Notes: generated by a model not told the origin, from the letters alone. 45,657 bases of DNA from Lysobacter sp. (GCA_023700985.1 JAMPXV010000002.1:1-45657); one strand, 5' to 3'; counted from the first letter of the stretch, positions 28,205 to 38,256 are shown. Made by a program: numbers and translations.

Positions 28205-28816
28205 GTGCAACCCGTGACGCGCGACCTGGGCCGCGCCGACTACGAGCCGGTGTGGCGGGCCATGCAGGCCTTCACGAAGGCGCGCGACGACGCCACCGCC
28301 GACGAGCTGTGGTTCGTCGAGCACCCGCCGGTGTTCACCCTGGGCCTTGCCGCGAAGCCGGAGCACGTGCTCGACGCGGGCGCGATCCCCGTCGTCCGCA
28401 TCGACCGCGGCGGCCAGGTGACGTACCACGGGCCGGGGCAGCTCGTCGCCTACGCGCTCCTGGACCTGCGGCGTGCCGGCTACGGCGTGAAGGAGCTGGT
28501 GAGGCGCCTCGAGCAGTCGGTGATCGACCTCCTCGCGGGCTATAGCGTGGACGGCGCCCGCCAGGCGGGCATGCCCGGCGTGTACGTGGGCGGCGCCAAG
28601 ATCGCCGCGATCGGGCTGCGCGTCTCGCGCGGCTGCACCTACCACGGCATCTCGCTCAACGTCGACGCCGACCTCGCGGCGTTCGCGCGGATCAACCCCT
28701 GCGGTTACCCGGGGCTTGCCGCGACCCGGCTCGCGGACCTGGGCGTGCGTGATACGATCGACTCAGTGCGGCAGCGCTGGCAGGCCGCCCTGCTCGCCGC
28801 GCTCCGAGCGGCGTAA
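28205..28816 (+). CDS. lipB: Octanoyltransferase LipB
   Basis: A 203-residue LipB, which moves octanoyl groups from acyl carrier protein to lipoyl domains of 2-oxoacid dehydrogenases and the glycine cleavage H protein. The signature is [20 protein letters not shown]. The catalytic pair is K132 in [15 protein letters not shown] and C166 in [14 protein letters not shown], both intact. The start is GTG at 28205. It precedes lipA by 8 bp, giving the standard two-step lipoate pathway in one operon. Confidence 0.95.
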   Translation: MQPVTRDLGRADYEPVWRAMQAFTKARDDATADELWFVEHPPVFTLGLAAKPEHVLDAGAIPVVRIDRGGQVTYHGPGQLVAYALLDLRRAGYGVKELVRRLEQSVIDLLAGYSVDGARQAGMPGVYVGGAKIAAIGLRVSRGCTYHGISLNVDADLAAFARINPCGYPGLAATRLADLGVRDTIDSVRQRWQAALLAALRAA

Positions 28817-28824
28817 AGGCCCCC

Positions 28825-29778
28825 ATGTCCGACAACCGCACCCCCGAAGCCAAGCTCGAGGCGAAGCGCGCCGGCAAGACCGCGCGCATCCCGATCAAGG
28901 TGGTCGCCGCCGAGCCCCTGCGCAAGCCCGAGTGGATCCGCGCCCGCGCCGGCGGCGGCGAGCGCTTCCACGAGATCAAGAGGATCCTGCGCGACGCGAA
29001 GCTCGTCACCGTCTGCGAGGAGGCCTCCTGCCCCAACATCGGCGAGTGCTTCGGGCACGGCACCGCGACGTTCATGATCATGGGCGACCTGTGCACGCGG
29101 CGCTGCCCGTTCTGCGACGTGGCCCACGGCCGGCCGCAGCCGCTGGACCCCGACGAGCCCCGCCACCTCGGCGAGACGATCGCCGCGATGAAGCTGCGCT
29201 ATGTCGTCGTCACCAGCGTGGACCGCGACGACCTGAGGGACGGCGGCGCGCAGCACTTCGTGGACTGCATCCGCGCCGTGAGGAGCCTCTCGCCCGCCAC
29301 GAAGATCGAGATCCTCACGCCGGACTTCCGCGGCCGCCTGGACCGGGCGCTCGCCATCCTCGCCGCCGCGCCGCCGGACGTCATGAACCACAACCTCGAG
29401 ACCGTGCCGCGCCTCTACGCGCAGGCGCGCCCCGGCTCCGACTACGCGCATTCGCTGAAGCTCCTGGGCGACTTCAAGGCGGCGCACGCCGGGACACCCA
29501 CGAAGTCGGGGCTCATGGTCGGGCTCGGCGAGACGAACGAGGAGATCCTCGGCGTGATGCGCGACCTGCGCGCGCACGGCGTGGACATGCTCACCGTCGG
29601 GCAGTACCTGCAGCCGTCGAGAAGCCACCTGCCTGTGGCGCGCTTCGTGCACCCCGACGAGTTCCGTATGTTCGAGGAGGAGGCGGCGAAGATGGGATTC
29701 GCCAACGCCGCCTGCGGGCCGATGGTCCGCTCCAGCTACCACGCCGACCGGCAGGCGATGGCCTCGGGGGCCGTGTGA
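28825..29778 (+). CDS. lipA: Lipoyl synthase LipA
   Basis: A 317-residue radical-SAM enzyme that inserts two sulfurs into octanoyl-protein. The auxiliary cluster cysteines are C64, C69 and C75 ([12 protein letters not shown]), and the radical-SAM cluster is C90, C94 and C97 (CTRRCPFC). The C-terminal serine that completes the auxiliary cluster lies in [12 protein letters not shown]. Other motifs are [19 protein letters not shown] and [16 protein letters not shown]. It overlaps the following DUF4124 gene by 4 bp. Confidence 0.97.
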   Translation: MSDNRTPEAKLEAKRAGKTARIPIKVVAAEPLRKPEWIRARAGGGERFHEIKRILRDAKLVTVCEEASCPNIGECFGHGTATFMIMGDLCTRRCPFCDVAHGRPQPLDPDEPRHLGETIAAMKLRYVVVTSVDRDDLRDGGAQHFVDCIRAVRSLSPATKIEILTPDFRGRLDRALAILAAAPPDVMNHNLETVPRLYAQARPGSDYAHSLKLLGDFKAAHAGTPTKSGLMVGLGETNEEILGVMRDLRAHGVDMLTVGQYLQPSRSHLPVARFVHPDEFRMFEEEAAKMGFANAACGPMVRSSYHADRQAMASGAV

Positions 29779-30197
29779 GGCGCCTCGCCCTGGCGGCCAC
29801 GCTGCTCGTCTGCGCCGCGGCGGGCCAGGCGCAGAGCCTCTTCAAGTGCACCGACGCGGGCGGGCGGGTCACCTACCAGGAAACCCCCTGCACCGACGCG
29901 CGGACCGAGAAGCGCATGAACGCCCCGCGCCAGGAGACGCGCGACGAGGTCGATGCGCGCCGCCAGCTGGAGCGCGAGGCGATGATGGGCGACGAACTGG
30001 CGGGGCGCTTCGCCGACGACGCGCGCGGCCGCGAGGTCGCCCGGCAGCGGGAGCGCGAGGCGCTGGCGCGCGAGGAGCGCAACCGCCGCCTTCGCGAAGC
30101 CCAGGAGCGGCCCGCGGAGGACGTGCCCTGGAACACGCCCTGGGGATTCCCCGCGAAGCCAGGGCAGGCGCGGCCGCCGGCGAAGCCGAAGAGCTGA
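29775..30197 (+). CDS. Secreted DUF4124-domain protein
   Basis: A 140-residue protein with a signal peptide ([20 protein letters not shown]) followed directly by the DUF4124 head [19 protein letters not shown], with the two cysteines at about residues 25 and 39. A highly charged Arg/Glu helix (about 50-115) follows, and the end is Pro-rich ([14 protein letters not shown]). The GTG at 29775 overlaps the lipA stop (GTGA). A second frame just after the stop keeps the same charged-helix character (see 30209-30337), so this copy may be shortened by a frameshift. Function is unknown; an envelope location is likely. Confidence 0.75.
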   Translation: MRRLALAATLLVCAAAGQAQSLFKCTDAGGRVTYQETPCTDARTEKRMNAPRQETRDEVDARRQLEREAMMGDELAGRFADDARGREVARQREREALAREERNRRLREAQERPAEDVPWNTPWGFPAKPGQARPPAKPKS

Positions 30198-30208
30198 GCG
30201 ACCGCGCG

Positions 30209-30337
30209 GTGCGCGAGCGCGAGGAGCGCCTCGAGCGCGAGGCACAGGAACGCGAGGCCGCCCGCGAGCCGGCCATCATCTACGGGTGGCCCATCCACCG
30301 GCCCGTGAAGCCCCCGCCGCGACCGACGGGCCGCTGA
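30209..30337 (+). other. Possible small ORF or frameshifted tail of the DUF4124 gene
   Basis: A GTG at 30209 opens 42 codons ending in TGA at 30335-30337. The residues start VREREERLEREAQEREAARE and end in IIYGWPIHRPVKPPPRPTGR. The Arg/Glu helix matches the composition of the gene before it, and the tail is Pro-rich and basic. The same frame is open back into the DUF4124 gene near 30150, so a single +1 or -1 event around 30150-30190 would fuse them. It may equally be chance in a GC-rich region. No ribosome site is seen. Confidence 0.3.
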
Positions 30338-30384
30338 ACCGGGGCGTGCGCCGGCGTGCGCCGGCCGCGAGTATCCTCGGCGAA

Positions 30385-30807
30385 ATGGACATCGCCTCGC
30401 GCATCCGCAAGCTGGGCTTCCGGAAGTGGTACGAGCGCCAGCTCATCGAGTGCCATCTCGCGTTCACGACCTGCTTCCTCGCCGGGATCACCGTCGCCGC
30501 CTGCCTGGAGGCGCTGCGGGGCGCCGAGCGGGGGTGGATCTCGGCCACGCTCGTCGCGGCGGTGCTCGGCGCGATCGCGCTGGGGCTGTACTCGTGGCGA
30601 CGCTACCTCACGGTGCTCGAGCGCGCCGAGGTCTACGGCAACCGGTCGAACTGTCCTTCGTGCGACGCCTACGGGCGCTTCGAGGTCCTCGCGACGGGCC
30701 AAACCGCCGAGGGGCCCTATCTCGACCCGCCGTCGGAAGGGCTTCCCTACCCGTGGCTGCGCGTGCGTTGCCGCCGCTGCGGCACGGAGTGGCGCATCCC
30801 GGACTGA
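30385..30807 (+). CDS. Two-helix membrane protein with a C-terminal zinc-ribbon-like domain
   Basis: A 140-residue protein. Two hydrophobic helices (about 25-44 and 52-70) are followed by a soluble part with CPSC (C90, C93) and CRRC (C129, C132), spaced like a zinc ribbon. The N-terminus IRKLGFRKWYERQL is basic and amphipathic. The ATG at 30385 (MDIASRIRKLGF) fits. I do not recognise a named family, but the pattern of two membrane helices plus four cysteines suggests a metal-binding membrane-anchored protein. Its last 61 bp overlap a convergent small gene. Confidence 0.7.
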   Translation: MDIASRIRKLGFRKWYERQLIECHLAFTTCFLAGITVAACLEALRGAERGWISATLVAAVLGAIALGLYSWRRYLTVLERAEVYGNRSNCPSCDAYGRFEVLATGQTAEGPYLDPPSEGLPYPWLRVRCRRCGTEWRIPD

Positions 30808-31013
30808 CCCGGCTCGCCGCCATCGTCCCCGGGTTGCGGCGGCGCCATCGTCCGGAACGGCGCCTCCGGATCGGCCATTCCCCCGACGCAGGCCGCCAGG
30901 AGCAGCCCCACCAGGACGATCACCGCGAGGCCGGGCTCGCCCAGCCAGATGAGCAGGCCGGGCATCGAGCCCGCACCGGCCACGAAGAATTCCGTCACGT
31001 CGCCCGGCTTCAT
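30747..31013 (-). CDS. Small single-helix membrane protein
   Basis: An 88-residue protein with one strong hydrophobic stretch (about 19-43, LLIWLGEPGLAVIVLVGLLL and following residues) after a short polar start, and a Pro/Gly/Arg-rich tail. A very good ribosome site (AAGGAGG, five bases before the ATG) supports translation. No family is recognised. The last 61 bp lie antisense to the zinc-ribbon gene, so its tail sequence is constrained by that gene and may be uninformative. Confidence 0.55.
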   Translation of the reverse strand: MKPGDVTEFFVAGAGSMPGLLIWLGEPGLAVIVLVGLLLAACVGGMADPEAPFRTMAPPQPGDDGGEPGQSGMRHSVPQRRQRTRSHG

Positions 31014-31125
31014 CGATGCCTCCTTCCCGGAAGGGATGACGCCATCGTGCGCGCCGGCGGCCCCGCGGGCATTGCTCCCCGGGGATGCGGCGAAAGGGCA
31101 GGATAGGCCGGCCGGCGGAAAAGAA

Positions 31126-31148
31126 AAAGCCCGCAGTCGGCGGGCTTT
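31126..31148 (-). terminator. Intrinsic terminator downstream of aceB
   Basis: A 9-bp perfect stem AAAGCCCGC (31126-31134) with GCGGGCTTT (31140-31148) and a 5-nt loop. On the minus strand it is followed by a T-rich run (TTTTTCTTTT), so it terminates the aceB transcript. The neighbouring plus side has a weaker T-run, so a bidirectional role is possible but not needed. Confidence 0.8.
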
Positions 31149-31163
31149 CTTCCCTCATCCCGA

Positions 31164-31220
31164 CCCTTCTCCCGGAGGGAGAAGGGAGATCATCGCTCCC
31201 CTCTCCCTCCGGGAGAGGGG
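31164..31220. repeat. Pair of dispersed hairpins (CCCTTCTCCCGGAGGG type)
   Basis: Two adjacent hairpins: CCCTTCTCCC (31164-31173) with GGGAGAAGGG (31177-31186), loop 3; and CCCCTCTCCC (31198-31207) with GGGAGAGGGG (31211-31220), loop 3. Such CTCCC/GGGAG palindromes are common dispersed repeats in proteobacterial intergenic DNA. They lie in the 3' trailer of aceB, before its terminator. Confidence 0.85.
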
Positions 31221-31248
31221 CTGGGGGTGAGGGCCGGCTCGAGGGCGG

Positions 31249-32850
<1,602 letters not shown>

Positions 32851-32992
32851 GTTTCACCTTTCGTGGTACCCCGGATTCGCCCGGCCGGCTTCTCGGCGAG
32901 GGTCGGATCCGCGAGGGTCTTCGATTTTATTACGTCACAGGGATGGCGGTAATCGCCTATCACGACAAAACGTTTTATACTTCCAGTCGCCC

Positions 32993-33895
32993 ATGGACAA
33001 GTTCAAGGAGCTGACAACCTTCGTGGATGTCGCGCAGCGCGGCAGCCTGTCGGCTGCTGCCCGCGAGGAAGGCATCACGCCGGCGATGGTGGGGCGGCGG
33101 ATAGACCAGCTCGAGGAGCGCCTTGGCGTGAAGCTCTTCAAGCGCTCCACGCGAAAGGTCACCCTCACCCCGGAGGGTGCCACATTCTACGAGGATTGCC
33201 ACCGGGTCCTCGAGGAGCTGCGCTCCGCCGAGGACGCGCTGACCGTCGGCGCCAAGAGCGCGGCCGGCCGGCTCATCGTCACGGCGCCCACCGCGTTCGG
33301 CCGCAAGCACATCGCGCCGCACCTGCCGTCGTTCCTCGCGGCGCACCCCAACCTCGCCGTGCAGCTGCACCTGTCGGAGCGGATCGTCGACCTCAAGAAC
33401 GAGCGCTTCGACCTCGCCATCCGGATCGCGGACCTCAAGAGCGCGGACCTCGTGGCCGTGAAGCTGGCCCGCAACCACCGCGTGGTCTGCGGGGCGCCGG
33501 CCTACTTCAAGCGCGCGGGCCGCCCCGCCACGCTGGCCGACCTCGCGCGCCACAACTGCCTCGTCACGAGCACCGAGGAGGGCGTGGCCGACACCTGGTC
33601 GTTCCACGACCGCGGCAAGCCCGTCACCGTCAAGGTGACCGGAAACCTGCAGTGCAACGACGGCGAGGTGCTCACGCGCTGGGCGCTGGCCGGCGAGGGC
33701 CTCGCCCTGCGCAGCGCCTGGGAAGTGAGCGAGGAAGTGAAGAAGGGGCGCCTGGTGTCGGTGCTCGACGAGTTCGCCGTGCCCGGCAACAACGTCTACG
33801 CCGTGTTCCCGGAGCGCCGGCTGCTGCCCGCCAAGGTGCGCTTCTTCATCGACCACCTCAAGAAGGCCTTCGGGGATCCTCCCTACTGGGAGTAA
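32993..33895 (+). CDS. LysR family transcriptional regulator
   Basis: A 300-residue LTTR. The N-terminal winged helix reads FVDVAQRGSLSAAAREEGIT and ERLGVKLFKRSTRKVTLTPE. The C-terminal effector domain (about 90-295) includes APTAFGRKHIAPHLPSFLAA and ALAGEGLALRSAWEVSEEV, of the CrgA/DmlR-like subgroup. Divergent from aceB. Upstream I see TATACT (32976-32981) with a poor -35, and a small dyad GGCG-N5-CGCC (32945-32957). The stop codon TAA (33893-33895) is the first three bases of a repeat. Target inferred to be aceB; the inducer is unknown. Confidence 0.92.
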   Translation: MDKFKELTTFVDVAQRGSLSAAAREEGITPAMVGRRIDQLEERLGVKLFKRSTRKVTLTPEGATFYEDCHRVLEELRSAEDALTVGAKSAAGRLIVTAPTAFGRKHIAPHLPSFLAAHPNLAVQLHLSERIVDLKNERFDLAIRIADLKSADLVAVKLARNHRVVCGAPAYFKRAGRPATLADLARHNCLVTSTEEGVADTWSFHDRGKPVTVKVTGNLQCNDGEVLTRWALAGEGLALRSAWEVSEEVKKGRLVSVLDEFAVPGNNVYAVFPERRLLPAKVRFFIDHLKKAFGDPPYWE

Positions 33896-34012
33896 GCCGG
33901 AGGAAAAGGGGTCAGAGTCATTTCGAGGAAAAGGGGTCAGAGTCATTTCACCGGAAGCCCGAAGGGTTCTTCGGGAAAGTGAAATGACTCTGACCCCTTT
34001 TCCTCCGGCTTA
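33893..34012. repeat. Nested REP-like inverted repeat spanning two convergent stops
   Basis: The left arm 33893-33924 and right arm 33981-34012 are perfect 32-bp reverse complements. A second copy of the arm core (27 bp, 33925-33951, GAGGAAAAGGGGTCAGAGTC and on) also pairs with the right arm (33979-34005). The centre holds a small hairpin CCCGAA-N6-TTCGGG. The outer three bases of each arm are TAA: on plus they are the LysR stop, on minus they are the stop of the LytTR regulator. It shares GGAAAAGGGGTCAGA with the 1729-1940 repeat. Confidence 0.92.
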
Positions 34013-34768
34013 CCGGAAGTCCTTGACCACGTGCTGCTGCCGCCGGCTCACGGCCAGGCGCTCGCCGGTTTCCCGGATGACCACGGACCAGCCCGAGTCG
34101 CTCCCCGGGTCGTGGCGCTCGAAGCCCTCGATCGCGGCGCGGGCCACGAGGCAGTTGCGGTGCACGCGCACGAACGCGTCGCCGAACTCCTCCTCCAGCC
34201 GGGTGAGGGATTCCTCGACGATGAACTCGCGGGCCGCGGTTCGCACGGTCAGGTACTTGAGCTCCGCGCGCAGGTACAGGACGTCCGCGACCGGCACCAG
34301 GTGGATGCGGCCGCGCTCGTGGACGCTCAGGTGCCTGCGGGGCTGGCCCGCCGCCGCGGCCAGCGCCTCGCGGGATGGGGCCGCCGCCACCGCCTTGCGG
34401 AGCGCGGCCAGGAGGCGCTCGACGCGGATGGGCTTCAGGAGGTAATCGATCGCGTTCACCTCGAAGGCCTTGATCGCGTACGCGTCGAAGGCGGTGGTGA
34501 AGACGATGCCCGGCGGGTGGGCCATGGCCGCCAGGTGCCGCGCCGCCTCGATGCCGTCGACGAGGGGCATGCGGATGTCCAGGAGGACGATGTCCACCTT
34601 CTCCCGGCTGGCGATCTCCAGCACCTCGCGTCCGTTCCCCGCCTCGTCGACGATGACCAGCGGGAACTCGGCGCGGCAGTCGTCCAGGAGGTCGCGCAGC
34701 CGCGCGCGCGCCGGGGCCTCGTCGTCGGCGATGAGGACGCGGGGGACCTGGGCCTGGGCGAGCGTCAT
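34010..34768 (-). CDS. LytTR-family response regulator (AlgR/LytR type)
   Basis: A 252-residue regulator. The receiver domain has D15-D16-E17 and the phospho-acceptor D64 in [15 protein letters not shown], with a Lys in LKPIRVERL. The C-terminal LytTR DNA-binding domain starts near residue 150 ([17 protein letters not shown]) and includes [20 protein letters not shown]. The ATG at 34768 overlaps the kinase stop (ATGA), so the pair forms an operon of kinase then regulator. The targets are not visible. The stop codon is part of the repeat at its 3' side. Confidence 0.92.
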   Translation of the reverse strand: MTLAQAQVPRVLIADDEAPARARLRDLLDDCRAEFPLVIVDEAGNGREVLEIASREKVDIVLLDIRMPLVDGIEAARHLAAMAHPPGIVFTTAFDAYAIKAFEVNAIDYLLKPIRVERLLAALRKAVAAAPSREALAAAAGQPRRHLSVHERGRIHLVPVADVLYLRAELKYLTVRTAAREFIVEESLTRLEEEFGDAFVRVHRNCLVARAAIEGFERHDPGSDSGWSVVIRETGERLAVSRRQQHVVKDFR

Positions 34769-35781
34769 CGGGGCATGGTGATGTAGGGCAGGCGGATCGT
34801 CACTTCGTAGTTCGGCCCCTCCACGCGCGAGCGCATGCTCGCCTCGGCGTCGAAGTGCAGCTGCAGGCGCTCGCGGATGTTGGCGAGCGCCATCCGGTTG
34901 CCCGAGTGGCGGTCCCCGTCGGGATGGAAGGGGTTGGTCAGGCGGATGAGGATCTCCTCGCCAACGCGGGCGACCTCGATCGCCACCTCGCCGCCCTGCG
35001 CGAGGGGCTCGACCCCGTGGTAGACGGCGTTCTCCACCAGGGGCTGCAGCAGGAACGCCGGAACGAGGGCGTCCTCGGGAACTCCCTCGGTCCGCCAGGA
35101 CACGCGCAGCCGCTCGCCCAGCCGCAGCTCCTCGATGGCGAGGTACTGGCGGGCGATCCCGATCTCCTTCGCGATCGGGGTGAGCGAGCTGTTGTCGGCC
35201 ATGAACACGCGGAAGAGGTCCGCCAGGTCCTCGAGCGCCCGCTCGGCGCGCCGGGGGTCGCTGCGGATGAGCGACAGGACGGCGTTGATGCTGTTGAAGA
35301 GGAAGTGGGGGCGGATGCGCGCCTGCAGCGCCTCGATGCGCGCCTGCGCGATGGCGGGCGACTGCGCGCGCGCGCGCAGGTCGAAGTAGGCGAGGATCAC
35401 GCCGGTCACGAAGATGACGAAGAACGCCTGGCGGCCGAAGGGCACCGGCGCCTGGTCGAGGAACATCGACCCGAAGACCGCCCCCCAGCCCCAGGCGAGC
35501 GCCAGCTCCAGGGCCACCACGGCGGCCAGCGCCGCGGCGTAGGGCAGCGCGTGCAGGAACCGGCGTCCCGCGCACAGGAGCATGAGGGAAACGATGAGGA
35601 CGGGCTCGGCGAGCGCCGCGCCGGCGAGGAACTGCCCGGCCACGTCCGCGGCCTGGCGCGAGCCCGCCACCGCCGCGGCCAGCACGAAGAGGTTGGCGAT
35701 GACCAGCACGCGCAGCATCACCCCCAGGTTGCAGAAGTTCGGCAACCGGATGCCCGCACCCGTCTGATTTATACTCGGCAC
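34765..35781 (-). CDS. Sensor histidine kinase, LytS/AlgZ (HisKA_7TM-like) type
   Basis: A kinase of about 338 residues with several N-terminal hydrophobic helices (about 30-150), then the 'His_kinase' region [20 protein letters not shown] with the phospho-acceptor His. HATPase features are [20 protein letters not shown] and [14 protein letters not shown]. The partner is the LytTR regulator overlapping its stop. The start is uncertain: I used GTG at 35781 because relatives keep a short [12 protein letters not shown] stretch before the first helix; TTG at 35745 and ATG at 35718 are alternatives. With the GTG, the gene would reach across the -10 of argH. Confidence 0.88.
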   Translation of the reverse strand: MPSINQTGAGIRLPNFCNLGVMLRVLVIANLFVLAAAVAGSRQAADVAGQFLAGAALAEPVLIVSLMLLCAGRRFLHALPYAAALAAVVALELALAWGWGAVFGSMFLDQAPVPFGRQAFFVIFVTGVILAYFDLRARAQSPAIAQARIEALQARIRPHFLFNSINAVLSLIRSDPRRAERALEDLADLFRVFMADNSSLTPIAKEIGIARQYLAIEELRLGERLRVSWRTEGVPEDALVPAFLLQPLVENAVYHGVEPLAQGGEVAIEVARVGEEILIRLTNPFHPDGDRHSGNRMALANIRERLQLHFDAEASMRSRVEGPNYEVTIRLPYITMPR

Positions 35782-35811
35782 GCAGCCATTCTTCCCGACG
35801 CGGCCGACTCC

Positions 35812-37218
35812 ATGCAACACGAAGATTCCGAAAACGGCGTGCAGGCGCCCGCCAAGGCCTGGTCCGGCCGCTTCGCCGAGCCCGCCGACCGGCTCATGCA
35901 GCGCTACACCGCCTCCGTCTCCTTCGACCAGCGCCTCGCCGAATTCGACATCCGCGGCTCGCTGGCCCACGCGCGCATGCTGGCGCGGTGCGGCATCCTC
36001 CCGCCGGGCGACCTGGAGGCGATCGAACGCGGGATGGCGCAGGTCGCCACCGAGATCCGGGAGGGGCGCTTCGAGTGGTCCGTCGCGCGGGAAGACGTCC
36101 ACCTGAACATCGAGCACCGGCTCACCGAACTGGTGGGCGACGCCGGCAAGCGGCTGCACACCGCCCGGTCGCGCAACGACCAGGTGGCCACCGACATCCG
36201 CCTCTGGCTGCGCGAGGAGATCGACGGGCTCCTCGCCCGCCTCCGCGCGGTGCGCGGGCGGCTGCTCGACCTGGCCGAGTCCAATGCCGCCACCGTGATG
36301 CCCGGCTTCACGCACATGCAGGTCGCCCAGCCGGTGACCTTCGGGCACCACCTGATGGCCTACTTCGAGATGTTCACCCGCGACGCGGACCGCCTGGCCG
36401 ACTGCCGCCGGCGCGCCAACCGCCTGCCGCTGGGGGCCGCGGCGCTGGCCGGGACGAGCTTCCCCATCGACCGCGAGTCGGTCGCGGCGGAGCTGGGCTT
36501 CGACGGCGTGTGCGAGAACTCGCTGGACGCCGTGTCGGACCGGGACTTCGCCATCGAATTCCTGGCCGCCGGGGCGCTCGCCATGGCCCACGTGTCGCGC
36601 CTGTCCGAGGAGCTGGTGCTGTGGATGAACCCGCGGTTCGGGTTCGTGGACATCGCCGACCGCTTCTGCACCGGCTCGTCGATCATGCCGCAGAAGAAGA
36701 ACCCGGACGTCCCGGAGCTCATGCGCGGCAAGTCGGGCCGCGTCTACGGCGCCCTGGTCGCTCTCCTCACCCTCGTGAAGGGCCAGCCGCTCGCCTACAA
36801 CAAGGACAACCAGGAGGACAAGGAGCCGCTCTTCGACGCCGCCGACACGCTCGCCGACACGTTCACGCTCCTGGCGGAGCTGCTGGGCGGCGTCACGGCG
36901 CGGCCGGACCGGATGCGCGCGGCGCTGGACGAGGGCTTCGCCACGGCGACCGACCTCGCCGACTATCTCGTCCGCAAGGGGGTGCCCTTCCGCGACGCCC
37001 ACGAGATCGTCGCCCGCGCGGTGCGCGAGGCGGAACTCGCCGGCCGCGACCTGTCCGGGCTGTCCCTGGAGCGGCTGCAGGCGTTCTCGCCGCGCATCGA
37101 GGCCGACGTCTTCGACGTGCTCACGCCCGAAGGATCGGTGGCCGCGCGCCGCCACACCGGCGGAACGGCCCCCGAGGCGGTTCGCGCCGCGATCGCCCGG
37201 GCGCGGGCGCGGCTCTAG
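35812..37218 (+). CDS. argH: Argininosuccinate lyase
   Basis: A 468-residue ArgH, last enzyme of arginine synthesis, splitting argininosuccinate into arginine and fumarate. [19 protein letters not shown] opens the conserved part. [19 protein letters not shown] and [13 protein letters not shown] follow, and the fumarase/lyase signature is [19 protein letters not shown] with the catalytic serine. The ATG at 35812 leads a 14-residue variable start. A good -10 (TATACT, 35770-35775) lies 36 bp upstream, but the -35 is poor. It converges with the MarR gene. Confidence 0.96.
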   Translation: MQHEDSENGVQAPAKAWSGRFAEPADRLMQRYTASVSFDQRLAEFDIRGSLAHARMLARCGILPPGDLEAIERGMAQVATEIREGRFEWSVAREDVHLNIEHRLTELVGDAGKRLHTARSRNDQVATDIRLWLREEIDGLLARLRAVRGRLLDLAESNAATVMPGFTHMQVAQPVTFGHHLMAYFEMFTRDADRLADCRRRANRLPLGAAALAGTSFPIDRESVAAELGFDGVCENSLDAVSDRDFAIEFLAAGALAMAHVSRLSEELVLWMNPRFGFVDIADRFCTGSSIMPQKKNPDVPELMRGKSGRVYGALVALLTLVKGQPLAYNKDNQEDKEPLFDAADTLADTFTLLAELLGGVTARPDRMRAALDEGFATATDLADYLVRKGVPFRDAHEIVARAVREAELAGRDLSGLSLERLQAFSPRIEADVFDVLTPEGSVAARRHTGGTAPEAVRAAIARARARL

Positions 37219-37231
37219 GCGCCGCCCGCCC

Positions 37232-37813
37232 CTACTCGCCCTCCCGCTTCGCCTCGTACAGCCAGCACAGGCGCCGCGTCTCCGGCCCGGAGAGGCGGTC
37301 GCCCATCAGCCCGCACCGGGAGATGCGCTGCGAGAGCTTCTGGCAGTGGGTGCAGTCGGTGCACTCGCCGAACATGGCCCCCTCGTTGTCCTCCTGGAAG
37401 GTGGCCAGCGTCTCGCGCAGGGCGGAAGTGGCGTTGCGGATGCGGTTGGGGCTGATGTTGCGCGTCGCGTTCTGCCAGGCGAGCGCCGGCTGCGCCTCGT
37501 AGAGCAGCTGCTCGCCGGCGGTGGAAAGGCGAAGCCGCACGACGCGGCGGTCCACGTCGTCCTGGTAGCGCTCGATGAGGCCCCGGCGGTCCAGGATGAG
37601 GAGCGTCTGGGAGACCGTCCCCTTGGTGAGGCCGAGGTAGGCGGCCAGGGCCTGCGGCGTGTTGGAGTAGCGGTTCGCCTTGCTAAGATAGACGAGCGCG
37701 TGCAGGTGGACCGGCTGCAGGTTCTCGTCGGATCCCGCCTTGCGCAGCTCCGCCCGCATGAGGTTGGCCAGCCGCTCCACCAGCTCCAGAAGCACCAGCG
37801 GGTTCTTGTCCAA
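37232..37813 (-). CDS. MarR-family regulator with a C-terminal cysteine cluster
   Basis: A 193-residue protein. The MarR winged-helix domain covers about residues 1-140 (NTPQALAAYLGLTKGTVSQT as the HTH; LIERYQDDVDRRVVRLRLST as the wing). The C-terminal extension carries C151, C154, C157, C167 and C183 (FGECTDCTHCQ, RCGLMG, RRLCWLYE), reminiscent of a metal or iron-sulfur site or a redox switch. The start is TTG at 37813, with AAGGGA six bases upstream. A strong promoter with an overlapping palindrome precedes it, indicating autoregulation. Its other targets are unknown; nothing divergent faces it, since cyaY lies upstream on the same strand. Confidence 0.88.
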   Translation of the reverse strand: MDKNPLVLLELVERLANLMRAELRKAGSDENLQPVHLHALVYLSKANRYSNTPQALAAYLGLTKGTVSQTLLILDRRGLIERYQDDVDRRVVRLRLSTAGEQLLYEAQPALAWQNATRNISPNRIRNATSALRETLATFQEDNEGAMFGECTDCTHCQKLSQRISRCGLMGDRLSGPETRRLCWLYEAKREGE

Positions 37814-37845
37814 GTGTTCCCTTCCCGCGCTCCGCGCGCACCCAA

Positions 37846-37874
37846 TTAGTATCGGGTCGACACCTGAATGTCAA
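37846..37874 (-). promoter_or_regulatory. Promoter of the MarR gene
   Basis: On the minus strand a perfect TTGACA (37869-37874) and TACTAA (37846-37851) are separated by 17 bp. Transcription would start about 26 bp before the TTG start codon. An operator-like palindrome covers the -10 and most of the spacer. Confidence 0.85.
37849..37863. promoter_or_regulatory. Putative MarR operator, proximal copy
   Basis: GTATCGGGTCGACAC matches the distal palindrome GTGTCGAGTCGACAC (37897-37911) at 13 of 15 positions. It overlaps the -10 element and the spacer of the MarR promoter, so binding would block RNA polymerase. Centres of the two copies are 48 bp apart. Confidence 0.65.
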
Positions 37875-37896
37875 GGAATTGCGCGGGCGACTTTTC

Positions 37897-37911
37897 GTGT
37901 CGAGTCGACAC
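37897..37911. promoter_or_regulatory. Putative MarR operator, distal copy
   Basis: GTGTCGAGTCGACAC is a perfect palindrome: 7-bp arms GTGTCGA and TCGACAC around one G. MarR dimers typically bind such 15-20 bp palindromes. It lies upstream of the -35 of the MarR gene and 34 bp past the end of cyaY. Confidence 0.7.
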
Positions 37912-37944
37912 ATTCCCCGGAAACGGGGGCCCGCGGGCGCGAAA

Positions 37945-38256
37945 TCAGCCGAATCGCAGGCTTTCGCCCGCCTGCTCGGCCGCGATTCTCGAGAGCGAAG
38001 CGAAGAGCTCCGCACCGGAGCGCGTGTCGCGCCACGCGCCGTCCTTCCACGCGAAGTGGAAGCCGCCGGAGCGCGCGGCCACCCAGATCTCGCGGTTGGG
38101 CGTCTGGCGGTTGACGATGATGCGGGTGCCGTCCGGGCATTCGAGGGTGAGGATGCCGGCCTCGAGGTCCGCGTCGAGGCCCTCCGAGGCCTCGGCGGCG
38201 CGCTCGACGCGGGCGAGGATCTCGTCGACCGCGCGGTGGAATTCGCTCTCGTTCAT
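37945..38256 (-). CDS. cyaY: Iron-sulfur cluster assembly protein CyaY (bacterial frataxin)
   Basis: A 103-residue frataxin-like protein. The acidic first helix (ESEFHRAVDEILARVERAAE) carries iron-binding Glu/Asp residues, followed by DADLEAGILTLECPDGTRII, IVNRQTPNREIWVAARSGG and FHFAWKDGAWRDTRSG. It binds iron and modulates IscS in iron-sulfur assembly. The ATG at 38256 is 33 bp from the divergent lptM start. The next gene downstream on its strand is the cysteine-rich MarR regulator, which may be more than chance if that cluster binds iron-sulfur. Confidence 0.93.
   Translation of the reverse strand: MNESEFHRAVDEILARVERAAEASEGLDADLEAGILTLECPDGTRIIVNRQTPNREIWVAARSGGFHFAWKDGAWRDTRSGAELFASLSRIAAEQAGESLRFG

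Noticed and set aside
31164-31220. Second terminator for aceB
   Set aside because: The hairpins are strong but have no T-run on either side; the terminator at 31126-31148 is the convincing one.
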